Source: Hydractinia symbiolongicarpus
Lineage: Eukaryota; Cnidaria; Hydrozoa; Anthoathecata; Hydractiniidae
Direction: 5' to 3'
Length of the DNA stretch: 64,000 bases
Assembly (NCBI RefSeq): GCF_029227915.1
Contig: NC_079878.1
Span: 3,102,001-3,166,000 of the forward strand
The position numbers were made by a program, and so were the translations under genes. The notes under the pieces were generated by a model. That model did not search any database. It saw only the letters and a program-made list of their open reading frames with translations, and was not told the origin of the DNA. This document shows, one piece after another, positions 60,961-64,000 of the stretch (its first letter is position 1; the number at the start of each line of letters is the position of its first letter).

Positions 60961-61236
60961 GTATACATTCGACTATACTGGCCAAGCCCGGGATTTACGG
61001 GAAATCGAGGGTTTTCGTTTGCCGACCATCTTTGTATACATTTGAGTATACTGGCCGAGTCCGGGTTTTACGGAAAATGGCGGGTTTTTGTTTGCCGGCG
61101 ATTAAACTTCTTTTATTCAGGGTCTCATCAAAAATGAAAACATTTTTGAAAACTACAAGTCTTATGCGTTTTAGTGGTGAAAAAATAATTTAAAAAATCG
61201 TTCTGGAAATGAGTTTACTCAATGGGCACTTTCTTT
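60961..61236 (+). repeat. Partially duplicated monomer, copy 17
   Basis: A 73-bp partial plus a 203-bp full copy. The inner joint reads GCCGACCATCTTTG, a diverged form. The downstream junction has the private TTTACTCAATGGGCAC. Confidence 0.93.
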
Positions 61237-61642
61237 GTATACATTCGACTATACGGGCCAAGCCCGGGATTTACGGAAAATCGCGGGTTTTCGTTTGCCG
61301 GCGAATAAACCCCTTTCATTAAGCGTCTCATCAAGATTAAAAACTTTTTTGAAAACTACAAGTCTCATGGGCTTTAGTGGTGAAATAATAATTTAAAAAA
61401 TCGTTTGGGAAATGAGTTTACTCCCTGGGTACTTTCTTTGCATACATTCGACTATACGGGCCAAGCCCGGGATTTACGGGGAATCGCGGGTTTTCGTTTG
61501 CCGGCGATTAAACCTCTTTCATTAATCTTCTCATTAAAAATGAAAACATTTTTAAAAACTACAAGTCTCATTTGTTCTAGTGGTGCAGAAATAATTTTAA
61601 AAATCGTTCGTGAAATTAGTTTATTCCCTGGGTACTTTCTTT

Positions 61643-62610
61643 AGATACATACAACTATACGGGCCAAGCCCGGGATTTACGGGAAATCGCGGGTTTTCGT
61701 TTGCCAGCGATTAAACTTTTTTTATTCAGCGTCTCATCAAAAATGAAAACACTTTTGAAAACTACAAGTCTCATGGGTTTTAGTGGTGAAAAAAATAATT
61801 TAAAAAATCGTTCGGGAAATGATTTTACTCCCTGGGTACTTTTTTTGTATACATTCGACTATACGGGCCGAGTCCGGGGTTTACGGGAAACGGCGGGTTT
61901 TCGTTTGCCGGCGATTAAACTTCTTTTATTCAGCGTCTCATCAAAAATGAAAAAATTTTTGTAAACAACAAGTCTTATGCGTTTTAGTGGTGGAGAAATA
62001 ATTTAAACAATCGTTCTGGAAATGAGTTTACTCACAGGGTACTTTCTTTGTATACATTCGACTATACGGGCCAAGCCCGAGATTTACGGAAATCGCGGAT
62101 TTTCCTTGGCCAGCGATTAAACCTCTTTCATTAAGCGTCTCATTAAAAATGAAAACATTTTTGAAAACTACAAGTCTCATTTGTTCTAGTGGTGCAGAAA
62201 TAATTTTAAAAATCGTTCGTGAAATTAGTTTATTCCCTGGATACTTTCTTTAGATACATACAACTATACGGGCCAAGCCCGGGATTTACGGGAAATCGCG
62301 GGTTTTCGTTTGCCAGCGATTAAACTTTTTTTATTCAGCGTCTCATCAAAAATGAAAACACTTTTGAAAACTACAAGTCTCATGGGTTTTAGTGGTGAAA
62401 AAAATAATTTAAAAAATCGTTCGGGAAATGATTTTACTCCCTGGGTACTTTTTTTGTATACATTCGACTATACGGGCCGAGTCCGGGGTTTACGGGAAAC
62501 GGCGGGTTTTCGTTTGCCGGCGATTAAACTTCTTTTATTCAGCGTCTCATCAAAAATGAAAAAATTTTTGTAAACAACAAGTCTTATGCGTTTTAGTGGT
62601 GGAGAAATAA
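61643..62610 (+). repeat. 609-bp trimer duplication, one full and one partial unit
   Basis: GATACATACAACT monomers start at 61643 and 62252, 609 bp apart, each followed by a TACTTTTTTTGTATAC monomer. The first unit ends in a chimera: a CGAGATTT head carrying GATTTACGGAAATCG and CCTTGGCCAGCG passes into the GTTCTAGTGGTGCAG tail. The second unit diverges at about 62610. Confidence 0.85.
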
Positions 62611-63876
62611 TTTAAAAAATCGTTCGGGAAATGATTTTACTCCCTGGGTACTTTCTTTGTATACATCCGACTATACGGGCCAAGCCCGGGATTTACGGGA
62701 AATCGCGGGTTTTCGTTTGACGGCGATTAAACTTCTTTTATTCAGCGTCTCATCAAAAATGAAAACATTTTTGAAAACTACAAGTCTTATGCGTTTTAGT
62801 GGTGAAAAACTAATTTAAAAAATCGTTCTGGAAATGAGTTTACTCACAGGGTACTTTCTTTGTATACATTCGACTATACGGGCCAAGCCCGGGATTTACG
62901 GGAAATCGCGGGTTTTCGTTTGCCGGCGATTAAACCCCTTTCATTAAGTGTTTCATCAAAAATGAAAACATTTTTGAAAACTACAGGTCTCGTGCGTTTT
63001 AGTGGTGAAAAAATAATTTAAAAAATTGTTCGGGAAATGAGTTTACTCCCTGGGTACTTTCTATGTATACATTCGACTATACGGGCCAAGCCCAGGATTT
63101 ACGGGAAATCGCGGGTTTTCGTTTGCCGGCGATTAAACTTCTTTTATTCAGGGTCTCATCAAAAATGAAAACATTTTTGAAAACTACAAGTCTTATGCGT
63201 TTTAGTGGTGAAAAAATAATTTAAAAAATCGTTCTGGAAATGAGTTTACTCACAGGGTACTTTCTTTGTATACATTCGAATATACGGGCCAAGACCGGGA
63301 TTTACGGGAAATCGCGGGTTTTTGTTTGCCGGCGATTAAACCCCTTTCATTAAGCGTCTCATCAAGATTAAAAACTTTTTTGAAAACTACAAGTCTCATG
63401 CGTTTTAGTGGTGAAAAAATAATTTAAAAAATCGTTCGGTAAATGAGTTTACTCACAGGGTACTTTCTTTGTATACATTCGAATATACGGGCCAAGACCG
63501 GGATTTACGGGATATCGCGGGTTTTTGTTTGCCGGCGATTAAACCCCTTTCATTAAGCGTCTCATCAAGATTAAAAACTTTTTTGAAAACTACAAGTCTC
63601 ATGCGTTTTAGTGGTGAAAAAATAATTTAAAAAATCGTTCGGTAAATGAGTTTACTCCCTGGGTACTTTCTTTGTATACATTCGACTATACGGCCCAAGC
63701 CCGGGATTTACGGGAAATCGCAGGTTTGTGTTTGCCGGCGATTAAACTTCTTTTATTCAGCGTCTCATCAAAAATGAAAACACTTTTGAAAACTACAAGT
63801 CTCATGCGTTTTAGTGGTGACAAAATAATTTAAAAAATTGTTCGGGAAATGAGTTTACTCCCTGGTTAATTTCTTT
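62611..63876 (+). repeat. Pentamer-type monomers with a 203-bp duplication
   Basis: 63268-63470 and 63471-63673 both carry the rare TTCGAATATACGGGCCAAGACC. The second also has GGGATATCGCGGG. The order then runs through ACGGCCCAAGCCC. Confidence 0.85.
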
Positions 63877-64000
63877 GATTTTTTTGACTATACGGGCCAA
63901 GCCCGGGATTTACGGGAAATCGCGGGTTTTCGTTTGCCGGCGATTAAACTTCTTTTATTCAGCGTCTCATCAAAAATGTAAACTACAAGTCTTATGCGTT
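63877..64000 (+). repeat. Short monomer with 12-bp deletion, copy 8, cut by the window end
   Basis: A TTTGATTTTTTT monomer with the CAAAAATGTAAACTAC scar at about 63970-63985. In all seven complete cases this monomer is followed by a partial-duplication monomer, which would begin about 66 bases past the edge. Confidence 0.88.

Larger units (their letters stand above)
1..64000. repeat. Satellite DNA array, 203-bp monomer, higher-order structured
   Basis: Recognisable landmarks recur every 202-204 bp from end to end: GTATAC, CCCGGG, GCCGGC, an A-rich dyad, TAATTTAAAAAATCG and CCCTGGGTAC or CACAGGGTAC. All copies point the same way. I count about 310 monomers after allowing for 17 partial duplications of 73 bp and 8 deletions of 12 bp. 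No spacer, transposon or unique sequence interrupts the array, and it extends past both edges. Long homogeneous tandem arrays of nucleosome-sized-or-larger units with HORs are known from eukaryotic centromeric and pericentromeric heterochromatin. The location here is inferred, since no flanking sequence is present. No known family was recognised. Confidence 0.98.

Noticed and set aside
1-64000. CRISPR array or bacterial repeat system
   Set aside because: There are no unique spacers. The whole 203-bp unit is repeated, and no cas-like genes are present.
1-64000. Transposon, LTR or retroelement origin
   Set aside because: No terminal inverted repeats at monomer scale, no target-site duplications, no transposase or reverse transcriptase frame. 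Origin from a lost element cannot be excluded but nothing here shows it.
1-64000. Ribosomal intergenic-spacer or tRNA/5S-type tandem repeat
   Set aside because: No rRNA or tRNA sequence, no Pol III A/B boxes, and no terminator-like T-run following a gene-like segment in the monomer.
1-64000. Telomeric or subtelomeric repeat
   Set aside because: No short G-rich telomere motif in tandem. The CGGG runs are internal to a 203-bp unit.
1-64000. Simple assembly collapse or artefactual repetition of the entire window
   Set aside because: Monomer classes, indels and private variants differ from block to block in a structured way, as expected for a real HOR array. Only the very recent 406-bp and 2498-bp pairs remain open to this doubt.

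Overview
The whole 64,000-base window is one uninterrupted head-to-tail satellite DNA array. The basic monomer is 203 bp (202-204 in intact copies). Every base I read belongs to a copy or variant of it, all in one orientation, about 310 monomers in total (hand estimate). I find no unique sequence, gene, RNA gene, CRISPR array, transposon or inverted segment. The array runs off both ends: the window opens 3 bases before a monomer start and closes inside another monomer. Monomer positions below count from the GTATAC that opens most copies (p1). For example, the monomer at 14360-14562 has p1 = 14360.

This organisation points to a eukaryotic chromosome, most likely centromeric or other constitutive heterochromatin. 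I do not recognise the family and cannot name the species. A hand-read consensus is about 38% GC, split into a GC-rich segment (p1-70, about 53% GC) and an AT-rich segment (p71-203, about 31% GC). It holds 13 CpGs where about 7.5 would be expected. That argues against long heavy CpG methylation in the germ line and fits a lightly methylated lineage such as many invertebrates, but it does not prove it.

Monomers fall into recognisable variant classes arranged as shifting higher-order repeats (HORs). In order: trimers of 609 bp (about 0.2-1.2 and 2.5-3.7 kb); heptamers of about 1421 bp (4.7-6.9, 7.0-10.0 and 25-27 kb); pentamers of 1014 bp (14.0-17.0 kb); 203-bp and 406-bp local duplications (17.5-17.9 and 19.3-20.1 kb); a nonamer pair of 1830 bp (21.8-25.4 kb); an 812-bp pair (29.2-30.8 kb); a 1697-bp pair (31.2-34.3 kb); mixed pentamer/heptamer lineages with an 871-bp pair (34.4-43.3 kb); longer blocks repeated about 6.49 and 4.6 kb apart (42.6-53 kb); a nearly identical 2498-bp pair (52.2-57.2 kb); and 609-bp and 203-bp duplications near the right end. 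Seventeen monomers carry an internal 73-bp partial duplication, and eight carry a 12-bp deletion next to the A-rich dyad. These two forms are physically linked.

The many short open frames are by-products of the repeat: most begin at TTG, they occur on both strands over the same bases, and they recur wherever the HOR recurs. I annotate none as genes. The points most worth following are a CENP-B-box-like motif with a one-base-short spacer in a subset of monomers, four GGG runs at helical spacing that could form a quadruplex, a perfect 9-bp-arm dyad that varies by class, and the record of recent unequal exchange.
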